Positions 24,814 through 33,036 of a stretch of DNA of 33,931 bases are shown here, in pieces. Each line of letters begins with the position of its first letter. Position 1 is the stretch's first letter. A program made the translations under genes and the position numbers. Source of the stretch: JAVBMB01 sp031552995 (lineage in GTDB: Bacteria > Bacillota > Clostridia > Oscillospirales > Butyricicoccaceae); assembly GCA_031552995.1 (NCBI GenBank), contig JAVBMB010000031.1:1-33931 (forward strand). Direction: 5' to 3'. The notes under the pieces were generated by a model. The model did not search any database, was not told the origin of the DNA, and was given only the letters and a program-made list of their open reading frames with translations.

Positions 24814-26509
24814 TCTGCACACCTCCTTGTCCGCTGTATTGCACATGCAGAAGCTCGTGCACCCGCCCTTTGAGCAAACCGCCGTACAGGCCTATGATGA
24901 CGGGGTTTTCCTCGCTGCGCTTGATGCTGCACTGTTTGTCGGCGGCGTACAGCCCCTTGCCTCGTTTTTCTTTCAGCCCGGGGTTCACGTACGGCTGTCC
25001 CGCGCCGGACACGCACCCGCCCGGACAGGCCATTACCTCCACAAAATCAAAGTGCTCGCCCTGTTTTATCTTTTCGACCAGTGCGGCCGCGTTGCCCAGG
25101 CCGCTGACAATTGCGATGCGCAGTACCGTGCTGCCCACTGTAACACGGGTTTCTTTTACGCCTTGCATGCCTCGAACGCCCTGATAGGCGACTTCCCGCA
25201 GCGCAGATGAGGATTTATCTCCCGACAGGCGGCGCAGCACAGCCTCGGTGACACCGCCGCTGACGCCAAAGATTACCCCGGCACCGGTGGACGCCGCGAA
25301 TGGCACGTCAACCGCTTCGGCTTCGAGCTCTTCAAACACAATACCGCTTTCGCGAATCATGCGTATCAGCTCCTGAGTGGTGATGACGTAATCGACGTCC
25401 CGAGTGCCGGATGCGGCGAACTCTTCGCGCGCGGCCTCGTGTTTTTTAGCGGTGCAGGGCATGACGGCCACATGTACGTGACGGCGTCCGGAGGTTTTAT
25501 TTTGCTCCTTGATGACCGCGGCAAACATCTGCATGGGGCTTTTACAGGTGGAGAGATTCGGAAGCAGCTCGGGATAATTGTTTTCGCAATACCTCACCCA
25601 CGCAGGGCAGCAAGAGGTGAACAAGGGCATCTCCGGTGCGCTTTCCAGCCGGGTCAGCAGCTCGTTCGACTCCTCCAGCACGGTGAGGTCGGCGCCGGTG
25701 GAGGTATCGAACACCTCATCAAAGCCCATGCGGCGCAGCGCGGCGGCAATCTTGCCCATAGCGTTCTCACCGTCGTCAAGGCCGAGCTCGCTTCCCAGCG
25801 CCACCCGCACGGCGGGGGCGATTTGCACTGTAACTTTGGTGCCGCTGTGGTCAAGGTCCTCCCACAGCTTGTCAAGGCTGCTTTTTACGACTATGGCGCC
25901 TGTGGGGCACACAGCGGCGCACTGGCCGCAGCCGACGCAATTGCTCTCGCCAATCGGCTTGTCAAACACGCAGCTGATGGTCATGCGGCTGCCGCGGTGA
26001 GCAAAGTCGATTGCGCCCACACACTGCACTTCGTTGCACATACGCACACAGTCTCCGCAAAGTATGCATTTGTGCGCGTCACGTGTGATGCAGGCGGATG
26101 AATCATCTGTCTTTGGCTTTTCCGCCGTGTTTGGGAAGCGCACATCCTCGATGCCAAAGCGCTCAGCCAAGGCTTGAAGCTTGCAGCTGCCGCTGTTCTG
26201 GCAGGTGGTGCAGTCGCGGCAGTGGTTAGCCAGCAGCAGCTCCAACAGATTTTTACGGTAACGCCGCAGCCGCAGGGTGTTTGTTTTGATCACCATGCCG
26301 GCCCGGGGCTGCGCGCTGCAGGCGGCGTCGAGGTCGCCCCGCTCGTCCTCCACCATGCACATGCGACAGGCTCCGTAAATGGACAGCTCCGAGTGGTAGC
26401 AAAAAGTTGGCAGCTTGACGCCCGCCTTGCGGATGACTTCCAGCACATTTTTTTCGCCTTCCAAAGGCACCGGGATTCCGTCGATAGTCATATATTCCTG
26501 GTCTGTCAT
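24806..26509 (-). CDS. hydA: [FeFe]-hydrogenase catalytic subunit HydA
   Basis: This 567-residue catalytic subunit makes or oxidises H2. From the N-terminus it has a plant-type [2Fe-2S] site (Cys37, 48, 51, 64), a His-Cys3 [4Fe-4S] site (His96, Cys100, 103, 109), two [4Fe-4S] sets (Cys148/151/154 and Cys191/194/197, closed by Cys201 and Cys158), then the H-cluster. L1 is TSCCPAW (Cys300-301), L2 is MPCTAKKHE (Cys352), and L3 is EVMACPGGCVSGAG (Cys495, Cys499). All catalytic Cys, including the proton-transfer Cys300, are present. With HydB and HydC this resembles the trimeric NADH/ferredoxin bifurcating enzyme of Thermotoga (group A3), but it lacks that protein's C-terminal [2Fe-2S] extension, which may be supplied by the next gene. 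A GAGGAGG site precedes the ATG. Confidence 0.96.
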   Translation of the reverse strand: MTDQEYMTIDGIPVPLEGEKNVLEVIRKAGVKLPTFCYHSELSIYGACRMCMVEDERGDLDAACSAQPRAGMVIKTNTLRLRRYRKNLLELLLANHCRDCTTCQNSGSCKLQALAERFGIEDVRFPNTAEKPKTDDSSACITRDAHKCILCGDCVRMCNEVQCVGAIDFAHRGSRMTISCVFDKPIGESNCVGCGQCAAVCPTGAIVVKSSLDKLWEDLDHSGTKVTVQIAPAVRVALGSELGLDDGENAMGKIAAALRRMGFDEVFDTSTGADLTVLEESNELLTRLESAPEMPLFTSCCPAWVRYCENNYPELLPNLSTCKSPMQMFAAVIKEQNKTSGRRHVHVAVMPCTAKKHEAAREEFAASGTRDVDYVITTQELIRMIRESGIVFEELEAEAVDVPFAASTGAGVIFGVSGGVTEAVLRRLSGDKSSSALREVAYQGVRGMQGVKETRVTVGSTVLRIAIVSGLGNAAALVEKIKQGEHFDFVEVMACPGGCVSGAGQPYVNPGLKEKRGKGLYAADKQCSIKRSEENPVIIGLYGGLLKGRVHELLHVQYSGQGGVQND

Positions 26510-26530
26510 GTGTTTTTCCTCCTCTGTCTA

Positions 26531-28432
26531 TCACGCCTTGATGGCGCCAAAGGGACAGGCGGACACGCAGGCTTCACATTTGATACATTTGCCCTGGTCG
26601 ATGACAAAAGGCTCTTTCACCTTGCCGCTGATAGCTTCCGTCGGGCAGATTCTGGCGCATTTGGAGCAGCCCTTGCACAGGGCCGCGTCAATGGCGATTA
26701 TTTTCAGCTTTTGGCAACTTCCCGCCGGGCAGCGTTTTTCCTTGATGTGTGCCTCATATTCGCTGCGGAAAGAGCGAATGGTGGAGACCACCGGGTAAGC
26801 CGCGCTTTTCCCAAGCCCGCACAGCGCCGTGGCGGAGATGGTGTCGGCGAGCTCTTCAAGCAGCTCAATGTCGCCCTCCTGCCCTTCACCCGCAACAATG
26901 CGCTCTAAAATCTCCAGCATACGCCTGGTGCCCTCGCGGCAGGGAACGCATTTGCCGCAGCTTTCATTTTGGGTAAAGTTCATAAAGAAACGCGCGACTT
27001 CCACCATACAGGTAGAGTCGTCCATGACGACGAGACCGCCCGAGCCAATCATGGCGCCCATTTTTTTAAGGCTGTCGAAGTCCAGAGGGAGATCAAGATG
27101 CTCTTCAGTAAGGCACGCGCCGGACGGTCCTCCGATTTGTACGGCCTTGAACGCGCCGTCGCCGCGCATTCCTCCGCCCACGTCGAAGATAATCTCCCGC
27201 AAGGTGGTGCCCATGGGAACCTCGATGAGGCCGGTGTTCACGATGTTGCCGGTGAGGGCAAACGCCTTTGTGCCGGGGCTGTTTTCCGGGCCGATGCTCT
27301 TATACCATTTGGCGCCGTTTTGAATTATCAAGGGCACATTGGCAAAGGTCTCCACATTGTTCAGCACAGTGGGTTTCCCAAAAAGGCCCTGTTCCACAGT
27401 ACGCGGCGGCTTCACACGGGGCATGCCGCGCTTGCCCTCGATGGAGGCGGTAAGTGCGCTTCCCTCGCCGCATACGAAAGCACCAGCGCCCCGGTTGATG
27501 CGCAGACGGAAGGAAAAGCCGCTGCCCAGAATATTGTCGCCAAGCAGGCCGTATTCTTCGGCCTGCGCTATGGCAATGCGCAGGCGCTCCACTGCCATGG
27601 GGTACTCGGCGCGAACGTAGATGTAGCCTTCGTCCGCCCCGCAGGCAAACGCGGCAATCATCATACCTTCCAGCAGACGGTGAGGGTCGCCTTCCATAAT
27701 GCTGCGGTCCATGAAAGCGCCGGGGTCGCCTTCGTCGCCGTTGCAAACGACATATTTTTTCGGTTCCTTCTGGCGGCGCACCTGTTGCCATTTGCGGCCG
27801 GCGGGGAATCCGCCGCCGCCCCTGCCACGCAGGGATGAGTCGCTGATTTCTTGAATAATGGCCTCGTCGCCCATATCGAACAGCGCTTTCTCCAGCGCCT
27901 CGTAACCGCCCTCAGCCAGATATTCCTTTATGGAGGTGGCGTCGATGTGGCCGCAATGCTCCAGCACCATCCGGGTTTGTTTTTTATAAAAGGGGATCTC
28001 CGATTGCTTTTTAAAGACTATATCTCCTTTTGTGTAGGCCAGACGTTTTATGTGTTCGCCTTTTTTGACGGTGCGTTCCACAATTTCTTCACAGTCTGCT
28101 GCGTTCACCCTGGTGTAAAGCCAGCCCTGAGGTTCGATGCGCACGAGAGCGCCCATCTCGCAAAAGCCGTGGCAGCCGCTTTTTTTAAGGCCGACTTTGC
28201 CGCAATTTTCACCTTCGTGTTCATGCGGGGTTGTGTCGAGCTCCACACCGCATGGAATGCCCTGCGCCCTCATCAACTCGCGAAGCCTGTCGAAGATTTC
28301 AAGGGATCCGCTGGAAATGCAGCCTGTACCGGCGCAAACAAGTATTTTATTGGTTTCAGACCGGGCTGCGTTCTCACACAGCGCGCGAATCTGCCGCAGG
28401 TCCTGCCTGGTTTTAAGTATCAGAGACGGCAT
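26531..28432 (-). CDS. hydB: HydB, NuoF-like NADH-binding hydrogenase subunit
   Basis: This 633-residue subunit carries the FMN and NAD(H) site. The N-terminus is a thioredoxin-like [2Fe-2S] domain (CAGTGC, then CHGFC). The NuoF core has the FMN motif GRGGGGFPAGRKW (about 200-212), an NADH region (ICNGDEGDPGAF-type, here VVCNGDEGDPGAFMDRS) and the [4Fe-4S] SCGKCVPCREGT (about 490). Two C-terminal [4Fe-4S] sets follow, CKGCSKCARICP and CIKCEACVSACP. It overlaps the hydC end by 20 bases and has AAGGAGG before its ATG. The domain order matches HydB of electron-bifurcating hydrogenases. Whether the enzyme really bifurcates cannot be decided from sequence alone. Confidence 0.95.
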   Translation of the reverse strand: MPSLILKTRQDLRQIRALCENAARSETNKILVCAGTGCISSGSLEIFDRLRELMRAQGIPCGVELDTTPHEHEGENCGKVGLKKSGCHGFCEMGALVRIEPQGWLYTRVNAADCEEIVERTVKKGEHIKRLAYTKGDIVFKKQSEIPFYKKQTRMVLEHCGHIDATSIKEYLAEGGYEALEKALFDMGDEAIIQEISDSSLRGRGGGGFPAGRKWQQVRRQKEPKKYVVCNGDEGDPGAFMDRSIMEGDPHRLLEGMMIAAFACGADEGYIYVRAEYPMAVERLRIAIAQAEEYGLLGDNILGSGFSFRLRINRGAGAFVCGEGSALTASIEGKRGMPRVKPPRTVEQGLFGKPTVLNNVETFANVPLIIQNGAKWYKSIGPENSPGTKAFALTGNIVNTGLIEVPMGTTLREIIFDVGGGMRGDGAFKAVQIGGPSGACLTEEHLDLPLDFDSLKKMGAMIGSGGLVVMDDSTCMVEVARFFMNFTQNESCGKCVPCREGTRRMLEILERIVAGEGQEGDIELLEELADTISATALCGLGKSAAYPVVSTIRSFRSEYEAHIKEKRCPAGSCQKLKIIAIDAALCKGCSKCARICPTEAISGKVKEPFVIDQGKCIKCEACVSACPFGAIKA

Positions 28433-28928
28433 TGTCCAGTTCCTCCTTCAACTGTGCCAGCAGATCGCCGGCTTTGTCGGGCGTCATGGCGGGGTAAACC
28501 TTGTCATTGACTGTGATGACCGGCGCCAGTCCGCACGCGCCGAGACAGCTCACGGTTTCCACCGTGAATATGAGGTCGTCCGTGGTTGTTTTTTTGTCGC
28601 AAAGGCCAAGTTCGGCGCGCAGGCGGTTCAGTATTGGGACGGATTTGCGCACATGGCAGGCCGTTCCGTCACACACCTTGATAACATATTTTCCTTTTGG
28701 TTCAAGCGAGAAGTTTTCATAAAAAGTAGCGACAGAGTAGAGCCTTGCCTCGCTTATATCCATTTTTCTTGCCATGTAGGGGAAAATCTCGCGGGGCAGA
28801 TAGCGGTAATGCTCCTGCGTCTCCTGCAAGATGGCAATGACGGCGCTTGGCAGGGCGTTGTGCCGCGCCAGTATTTCGTCCACCGCTCCGTAATCGAACT
28901 CTGTTACCGCGGCTGTTTTTTTCTGCAT
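28413..28928 (-). CDS. hydC: HydC, NuoE-like [2Fe-2S] hydrogenase subunit
   Basis: This 171-residue NuoE-family subunit has an N-terminal helical part (LPSAVIAILQETQEHYRYLP) and a thioredoxin-like [2Fe-2S] domain with CDGTAC (about 86-91) and CLGAC (about 128-132). It passes electrons between the flavin subunit HydB and HydA. The start is the ATG at 28928, after GGGAGGA. It is followed by hydB with a 20-base overlap and preceded by the phosphatase gene with a 39-base gap. Confidence 0.95.
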   Translation of the reverse strand: MQKKTAAVTEFDYGAVDEILARHNALPSAVIAILQETQEHYRYLPREIFPYMARKMDISEARLYSVATFYENFSLEPKGKYVIKVCDGTACHVRKSVPILNRLRAELGLCDKKTTTDDLIFTVETVSCLGACGLAPVITVNDKVYPAMTPDKAGDLLAQLKEELDNAVSDT

Positions 28929-28967
28929 ATTTATATCCTCCCTTATTGCGTTACGGGTCTTTTGGGT

Positions 28968-30146
28968 CTAAAAGTAACCGGCTTTTACATGCTTGCCCAT
29001 TTTCTCGAGGTTTGATGTCAACTCCTGCACAAGACGCATTTTGATGGAAAAGTTGATTGGCAGGTGCGGGTTCTGATGCGCGGGGTTGATGGCTCTTCCC
29101 ACATAAAACGTGATGTCTGTGGCCTCTTCAAACAGCGTTATGGCAATGCGTGAGGCACCGTCGGTTTTGTGGCGCAGCTTATAGTAAGCGCATCGCCCCT
29201 CCAGATATTCCTGCGAATATGCCAGCACCTTGCTGATGGTGATGACGCCCTCCGTGACGAGATCCACCCCCTCTATGCTTGCCATGGGAGGGATTTCCGG
29301 GTCACAGCCGGATGACGGAAGGCTGGCGTCCAGAGGCTTGCCCAGATATTCCGCAGCAAGGCTTGCCGTGGTACCGCCGCACACGATATGCTTTCCGCTT
29401 TTGCCAAAAAACAAATCCATCATTTTCGGCACGTCATCCGGGCGTTCGGGGGGGCCGATGAGCAGGTTGACCGGGATGCGGCGGCGCACTTTTAATGTGC
29501 ATACAGTGGCGTCGTCGCCGGGGCGGCCCTCATAAAGAAGACGGCATTGCTCGAGCAGCGCGCTGGTAATTGTGTGGGCTGTGTAGTCGCTTTTGCATAG
29601 ACCTTCGGCAAAGCGAATAATGTCGTTGCGCTGCCAGCCGAAGTTTAAGCTGCACCCGACGCCAGCGTGCTCGACGCCGTCGCTGAACAAAACAAATGTG
29701 TCCCCCTCCTGCAGCGATAATTCCGACAGGTGGACGGTTTTACCTTCAATCGTCTGTGTGGACACAGGAAACTCATAGTGCCTGCCGCCGCGCAGCAAAA
29801 CGGCGCGCGGGTTGTCGAACTGGATAATCTCGGCGCGGCTGTTGCCGGTAACGCGGATAATGGTGAAGGTCGAGTATGCGATTTGCCGAAGACTGCAGAC
29901 CGGCAATGCGGCCGCTATGGCTGACACGCATTCTGCGATGGGCATATTGTGCGCGACCATAGTGGAGATGATTTTAGAAGTAAGCGTGGAGAGGATGCTG
30001 GCCTTGACGCCGCTGCCAAGCCCGTCGGCGAGTACCGCGACAGTGGTGTCCTCGTTAGGGGTCACAAGCTCGACATTGTCGCCGCACAGCTCTTCGCCGT
30101 ATTTGTTCAGGCACTGCCAATCCACCTCGGTGCGAAGGTTAATCAT
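28968..30146 (-). CDS. SpoIIE-type PP2C serine phosphatase in hydrogenase operon
   Basis: This 392-residue protein has a PP2C/SpoIIE phosphatase domain at about 1-220. The metal-binding motifs are LADGLGSG (Asp41), FSDGVEHAG (Asp156) and PGDDATVC (Asp211-212). About 170 further residues (221-392) form a domain I do not recognise, containing GGTTASLAAEYLGK and ending KMGKHVKAGYF. It starts inside the end of the sensory hydrogenase gene (8-base overlap ATGATTAA), preceded by AAGGAGA, so the two are translated together. Similar phosphatases accompany sensory hydrogenases in other Clostridia and Thermoanaerobacterium. A target protein or kinase is not present in the window. Confidence 0.85.
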   Translation of the reverse strand: MINLRTEVDWQCLNKYGEELCGDNVELVTPNEDTTVAVLADGLGSGVKASILSTLTSKIISTMVAHNMPIAECVSAIAAALPVCSLRQIAYSTFTIIRVTGNSRAEIIQFDNPRAVLLRGGRHYEFPVSTQTIEGKTVHLSELSLQEGDTFVLFSDGVEHAGVGCSLNFGWQRNDIIRFAEGLCKSDYTAHTITSALLEQCRLLYEGRPGDDATVCTLKVRRRIPVNLLIGPPERPDDVPKMMDLFFGKSGKHIVCGGTTASLAAEYLGKPLDASLPSSGCDPEIPPMASIEGVDLVTEGVITISKVLAYSQEYLEGRCAYYKLRHKTDGASRIAITLFEEATDITFYVGRAINPAHQNPHLPINFSIKMRLVQELTSNLEKMGKHVKAGYF

Positions 30147-31821
30147 AGCGCAGCATCTCCTTGAGTTTTGTCAGGGCAATCTTTGTCTCGGCGGCGGTCT
30201 CGCCCAGCAGCGAGGCAATTTCCTGCACAGTGCGCATCTGGCGGTCGGCCACTTCGTCGGCCACTCGGATGGTTTTATCAGTCACGTCACGGCGCTCAAC
30301 GCGCGCGGTCTCGGCTTCGGTGATGTCGCGCATGATACCGATGAGCAGGCCGCTGTCTTTGTCGTGCAGCACGGTAAACAGGATATAGCGCTCGTATTCG
30401 GCGAGGTACTGGCGGCTGTCATATACAGGACCTGCGCCGTCCAACACCTCCAAGAACAGACCGGGCTCAATCAGGCACATCACATTCCGGCCCAGGACGT
30501 CCTCTTCACGTTTGACATTTAGGATATTCCGCCCGGCGCCGTTGATTTGCTGTATTTCAAGCGACTCGTTGAGCACGATGATACCATTGGGAGTGTTTTT
30601 GATGATGGTGTCGGAGAACGACTGCGCTTTGCGCATCAGGTAGGGCAGACACATCTCGACGCTGGCTTTGCCCGCCAACACGGCGGCCGCTTTTTCTCGG
30701 CAGGTATCGTAGCCGCAGCTGCCGCAGTTTAACTCGTCCTCGGGCTTGATTTTGCCTGTTTTCCGCAGCACCTCGGCTACGGCCGTATCTCCGAACCTAG
30801 GTCGAAGCGAGGCGTTAAACCGCAGCTGCCTGTCCATCTCTGCCCGGGGCAGAGGCTCCACGACAAAGTCTTTACAGGCGGCGCAGTCGTTTATTTCGGC
30901 CGTGCCGCGTATCAGCCCGGGTGCTAGGCTCATGGCGGGGCCTCCAATGCAGCCGCCATAGCAGGCGCTCATTTCGATAAAGCAACTCCTTATATTTCCG
31001 GCGGCGATGTCTTTGAGCGCGGCGACGCAGTTTTCCATGCCGTCTAAAGCTATATAATTGTAATTTTGGTTTTTCTTCTCCATGGAACGCAGGATTCCGC
31101 CGGTGATGGGAAAGAGCCGTGTCCGGCCATCGCTGTCTTTTGACTGTCGCGAAGATTGTTCGGGCAGAGTTACGCTTTTCTGCTTAAGCCATGAGTCCAG
31201 GTCTTCGAAGGTGAGAACGCAAGCCACATTGCCCGGATATAATTCGGCCTCGGCCTTTTTTGAGATGCAGGGCCCGATAAAGACAACTTTGGAGCCGGGA
31301 TGGCGCGCGAGGATGGCGCGCGCGTGCGCCTGCATTGGCGAAACCACAGGCGCCATGTGGGGCAGGACTACGGGGAAATATCTTTCCACCAGCATGTTTA
31401 CCGTGTGGCAGCAAGTGGAGATAATGACGCCGTCACCGCCTGATTCCACCATGTCATCGTACCGCTGCTTTACCAGCGTGGCGCCCAATGCCGTCTCCTC
31501 CGCCCCGGCAAAGCCAAGAGTGATGAGCGTCTGCCGCATTGTGTCAAAAGATACGCCGGGATAATTGGCGGCAAAAGATGGTGCCACGCTTGCGTATACA
31601 GATGCGCTGTCAGCCACCATTTCCTGCGCTCTCGGCAGGTCGTTATGTATCCGTTTTGCGTTTTGCGGACAGCTGACGAAACACTTTCCGCACAAAATAC
31701 ACTCATCCTGCATAATTGTCGCCTGGCTGCCCGAAAAACGGATTGCTTTTACCGGACAGTTGCGAATGCACTTGTAGCAGTGCCTGCAATCCGTTGCGTT
31801 CAGTTCAAGATATTCTGTCAC
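30139..31821 (-). CDS. Sensory [FeFe]-hydrogenase with PAS domain (group C-like)
   Basis: The protein has two N-terminal [4Fe-4S] sets (CRHCYKCIRNCP and CILCGKCFVSCP) and then a hydrogenase large-subunit-like domain. The H-cluster motifs are L1 ISTCCHTVNM, L2 GPCISKKAEAE and L3 EMSACYGGCIGG. A further Cys cluster follows (CGSCGYDTC plus a later Cys, about 356-381), then a PAS domain (about 390-500) and a coiled C-terminal helix. The Pro of the catalytic TSCCP is His here, typical of non-catalytic sensory enzymes (HydS/HsfB-like). It should sense H2 or redox state and signal through the PAS and helix, probably to the phosphatase. A start at GTG 31821 fits AAGGG better; GTG 31827 is possible. 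It is the first gene of the operon. Confidence 0.88.
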   Translation of the reverse strand: MTEYLELNATDCRHCYKCIRNCPVKAIRFSGSQATIMQDECILCGKCFVSCPQNAKRIHNDLPRAQEMVADSASVYASVAPSFAANYPGVSFDTMRQTLITLGFAGAEETALGATLVKQRYDDMVESGGDGVIISTCCHTVNMLVERYFPVVLPHMAPVVSPMQAHARAILARHPGSKVVFIGPCISKKAEAELYPGNVACVLTFEDLDSWLKQKSVTLPEQSSRQSKDSDGRTRLFPITGGILRSMEKKNQNYNYIALDGMENCVAALKDIAAGNIRSCFIEMSACYGGCIGGPAMSLAPGLIRGTAEINDCAACKDFVVEPLPRAEMDRQLRFNASLRPRFGDTAVAEVLRKTGKIKPEDELNCGSCGYDTCREKAAAVLAGKASVEMCLPYLMRKAQSFSDTIIKNTPNGIIVLNESLEIQQINGAGRNILNVKREEDVLGRNVMCLIEPGLFLEVLDGAGPVYDSRQYLAEYERYILFTVLHDKDSGLLIGIMRDITEAETARVERRDVTDKTIRVADEVADRQMRTVQEIASLLGETAAETKIALTKLKEMLRYD

Positions 31822-31859
31822 GCGCACCCCTTCCCTTCCTTCGCGCTGTCAGCGCCGGC

Positions 31860-31955
31860 TCAGTATGCAAGCCGCGCTGGATTTCTTACAATATCATGCG
31901 CGTTAATAAAGACCCTGGCTGTGTCAAAGATGCAGCGCTTGGTCTCCGTAATCAT
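31860..31955 (-). CDS. Possible short leader ORF before the sensory hydrogenase
   Basis: A 31-codon frame (ATG at 31955, stop at 31860) begins about 20 bases after the predicted transcription start and ends 38 bases before the hydrogenase gene. The translation (MITETKRCIFDTARVFINAH...) looks protein-like, but no ribosome site precedes it. It could be a leader peptide, a gene remnant or chance. No other feature was seen in the 31822-31980 leader. Confidence 0.2.
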   Translation of the reverse strand: MITETKRCIFDTARVFINAHDIVRNPARLAY

Positions 31956-31981
31956 TTTAGCAGGATAGCGACGTTCAAGGA

Positions 31982-32010
31982 AATATAACCTTGGAATATC
32001 GATATATGAA
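31982..32010 (-). promoter_or_regulatory. Candidate promoter of the hydrogenase operon
   Basis: On the minus strand TTCATA (32010-32005), a 17-base spacer and TATATT (31987-31982) precede the first gene by about 160 bases. The -35 is exactly the six-base spacer of the TATCGATA operator, so a bound regulator would cover it. Confidence 0.5.
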
Positions 32011-32018
32011 TATCGATA
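31997..32018. promoter_or_regulatory. Operator TATCGATA-N6-TATCGATA, hydrogenase copy
   Basis: Two copies of the self-complementary octamer TATCGATA (31997-32004 and 32011-32018) are separated by six bases. They also form part of a 14-base tandem repeat (GAATATCGATATAT at 31994-32007 and 32008-32021). The same element with the same spacing occurs at the rex promoter. Confidence 0.6.
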
Positions 32019-32041
32019 TATCGGGAATGGACAAAAAAAGA

Positions 32042-32062
32042 CGCACACTCATGGAGTGTGCG
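32042..32062 (-). terminator. Terminator of the rex-lysR unit
   Basis: A perfect 9-bp stem (CGCACACTC with GAGTGTGCG) closes a 3-base loop and is followed on the minus strand by TCTTTTTTT. It separates rex-lysR from the hydrogenase operon. Confidence 0.85.
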
Positions 32063-32093
32063 CCTGCGACGCAGCTTCAGAAAAAAAGACGGG

Positions 32094-33032
32094 TCAGCTT
32101 CCGGCTGTCTGTGACAGGATGCTCTCCACTGCGTTTTCAAGCAGTTCAAGAAATCGTGTTTCGAGCGGCGGGGAGCTATGGTTTGCCTGAAGGATTAGTA
32201 TATCGGTAAACTTTGGGCTTTGTGCGCAATGCTTTTGTGCCAGGCCGTTGCGCTCAAGCAAATCCTGCGGCATAGGTGATACCCACATATACGAGCTGGG
32301 TATACGTGATAGAATATCAAATTGACTACCCCGTTCATATATCTGTATCTTTTTATCGCCCGGCGTCCGGCCGCGCTCGGTTTCGGTAACGCTGTCCGGC
32401 AGGTGGGGGATGGCTGTGTCACCGTGGATGATTTCGATGTATGGGAGCAGCTCCAGCTCATCTATGGTATCGTTCGCAGCCAACGGATGGTGCCTCGAGA
32501 GCAGCAGCAGATATTCCGACTCAAGCAGAGTGCGCCAAAACAGGCCGTCTTCCTGCAGCAGGCTTGCGAAATAGCTTTTGTATTCGGCCTTGCAGCGGAT
32601 GATGCCCAAATCGGATATGCCGTTTGAGACATGGCGTATGGCGCGCATGGCGTTTGTCTCCAAAAAGTCCATTCGTATAGGTTTCTTGGTATCCAGTCCG
32701 GCCAGCATTGTAGTGAACGCGCTGACAATATAACTGGCGCGGGGCACCGAGATGCGCAGGTGCTGCACCTCGTCATCATCGTTCTGCCCAAGGGCTTCCA
32801 TTTCTTCATACTGTTGCAGAATGCTCTTGGCATAACGCAGGAAATCACGCCCTTTGGGCGTGATTTTTACGCCTTTTGAGGTTCGGCTAAAAATGGTGAT
32901 GTTCAAGGTCTGCTCCAGTTCCTTGATTGCTTTGCTGAGATTTGGCTGCCCCATATAGAGATTGTCCGCGGCCTGCGAAATCGAACCAACGCGGTCCACT
33001 TCCAACACATATTTCAAATGTTCGATGTTCAT
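32094..33032 (-). CDS. LysR family transcriptional regulator
   Basis: This 312-residue LysR-type regulator has an N-terminal winged helix-turn-helix (MNIEHLKYVLEVDRVGSISQ, AADNLYMGQPNLSKAIKELE) and a C-terminal substrate-binding-like domain (about 90-295). It starts 4 bases after the rex stop and uses AAGGTGA, which overlaps that stop, so it is coupled to rex. LysR proteins usually bind a small effector and act near divergent or downstream genes; the hydrogenase operon is the obvious target, but the effector is unknown. Confidence 0.93.
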   Translation of the reverse strand: MNIEHLKYVLEVDRVGSISQAADNLYMGQPNLSKAIKELEQTLNITIFSRTSKGVKITPKGRDFLRYAKSILQQYEEMEALGQNDDDEVQHLRISVPRASYIVSAFTTMLAGLDTKKPIRMDFLETNAMRAIRHVSNGISDLGIIRCKAEYKSYFASLLQEDGLFWRTLLESEYLLLLSRHHPLAANDTIDELELLPYIEIIHGDTAIPHLPDSVTETERGRTPGDKKIQIYERGSQFDILSRIPSSYMWVSPMPQDLLERNGLAQKHCAQSPKFTDILILQANHSSPPLETRFLELLENAVESILSQTAGS

Positions 33033-33036
33033 ATTG

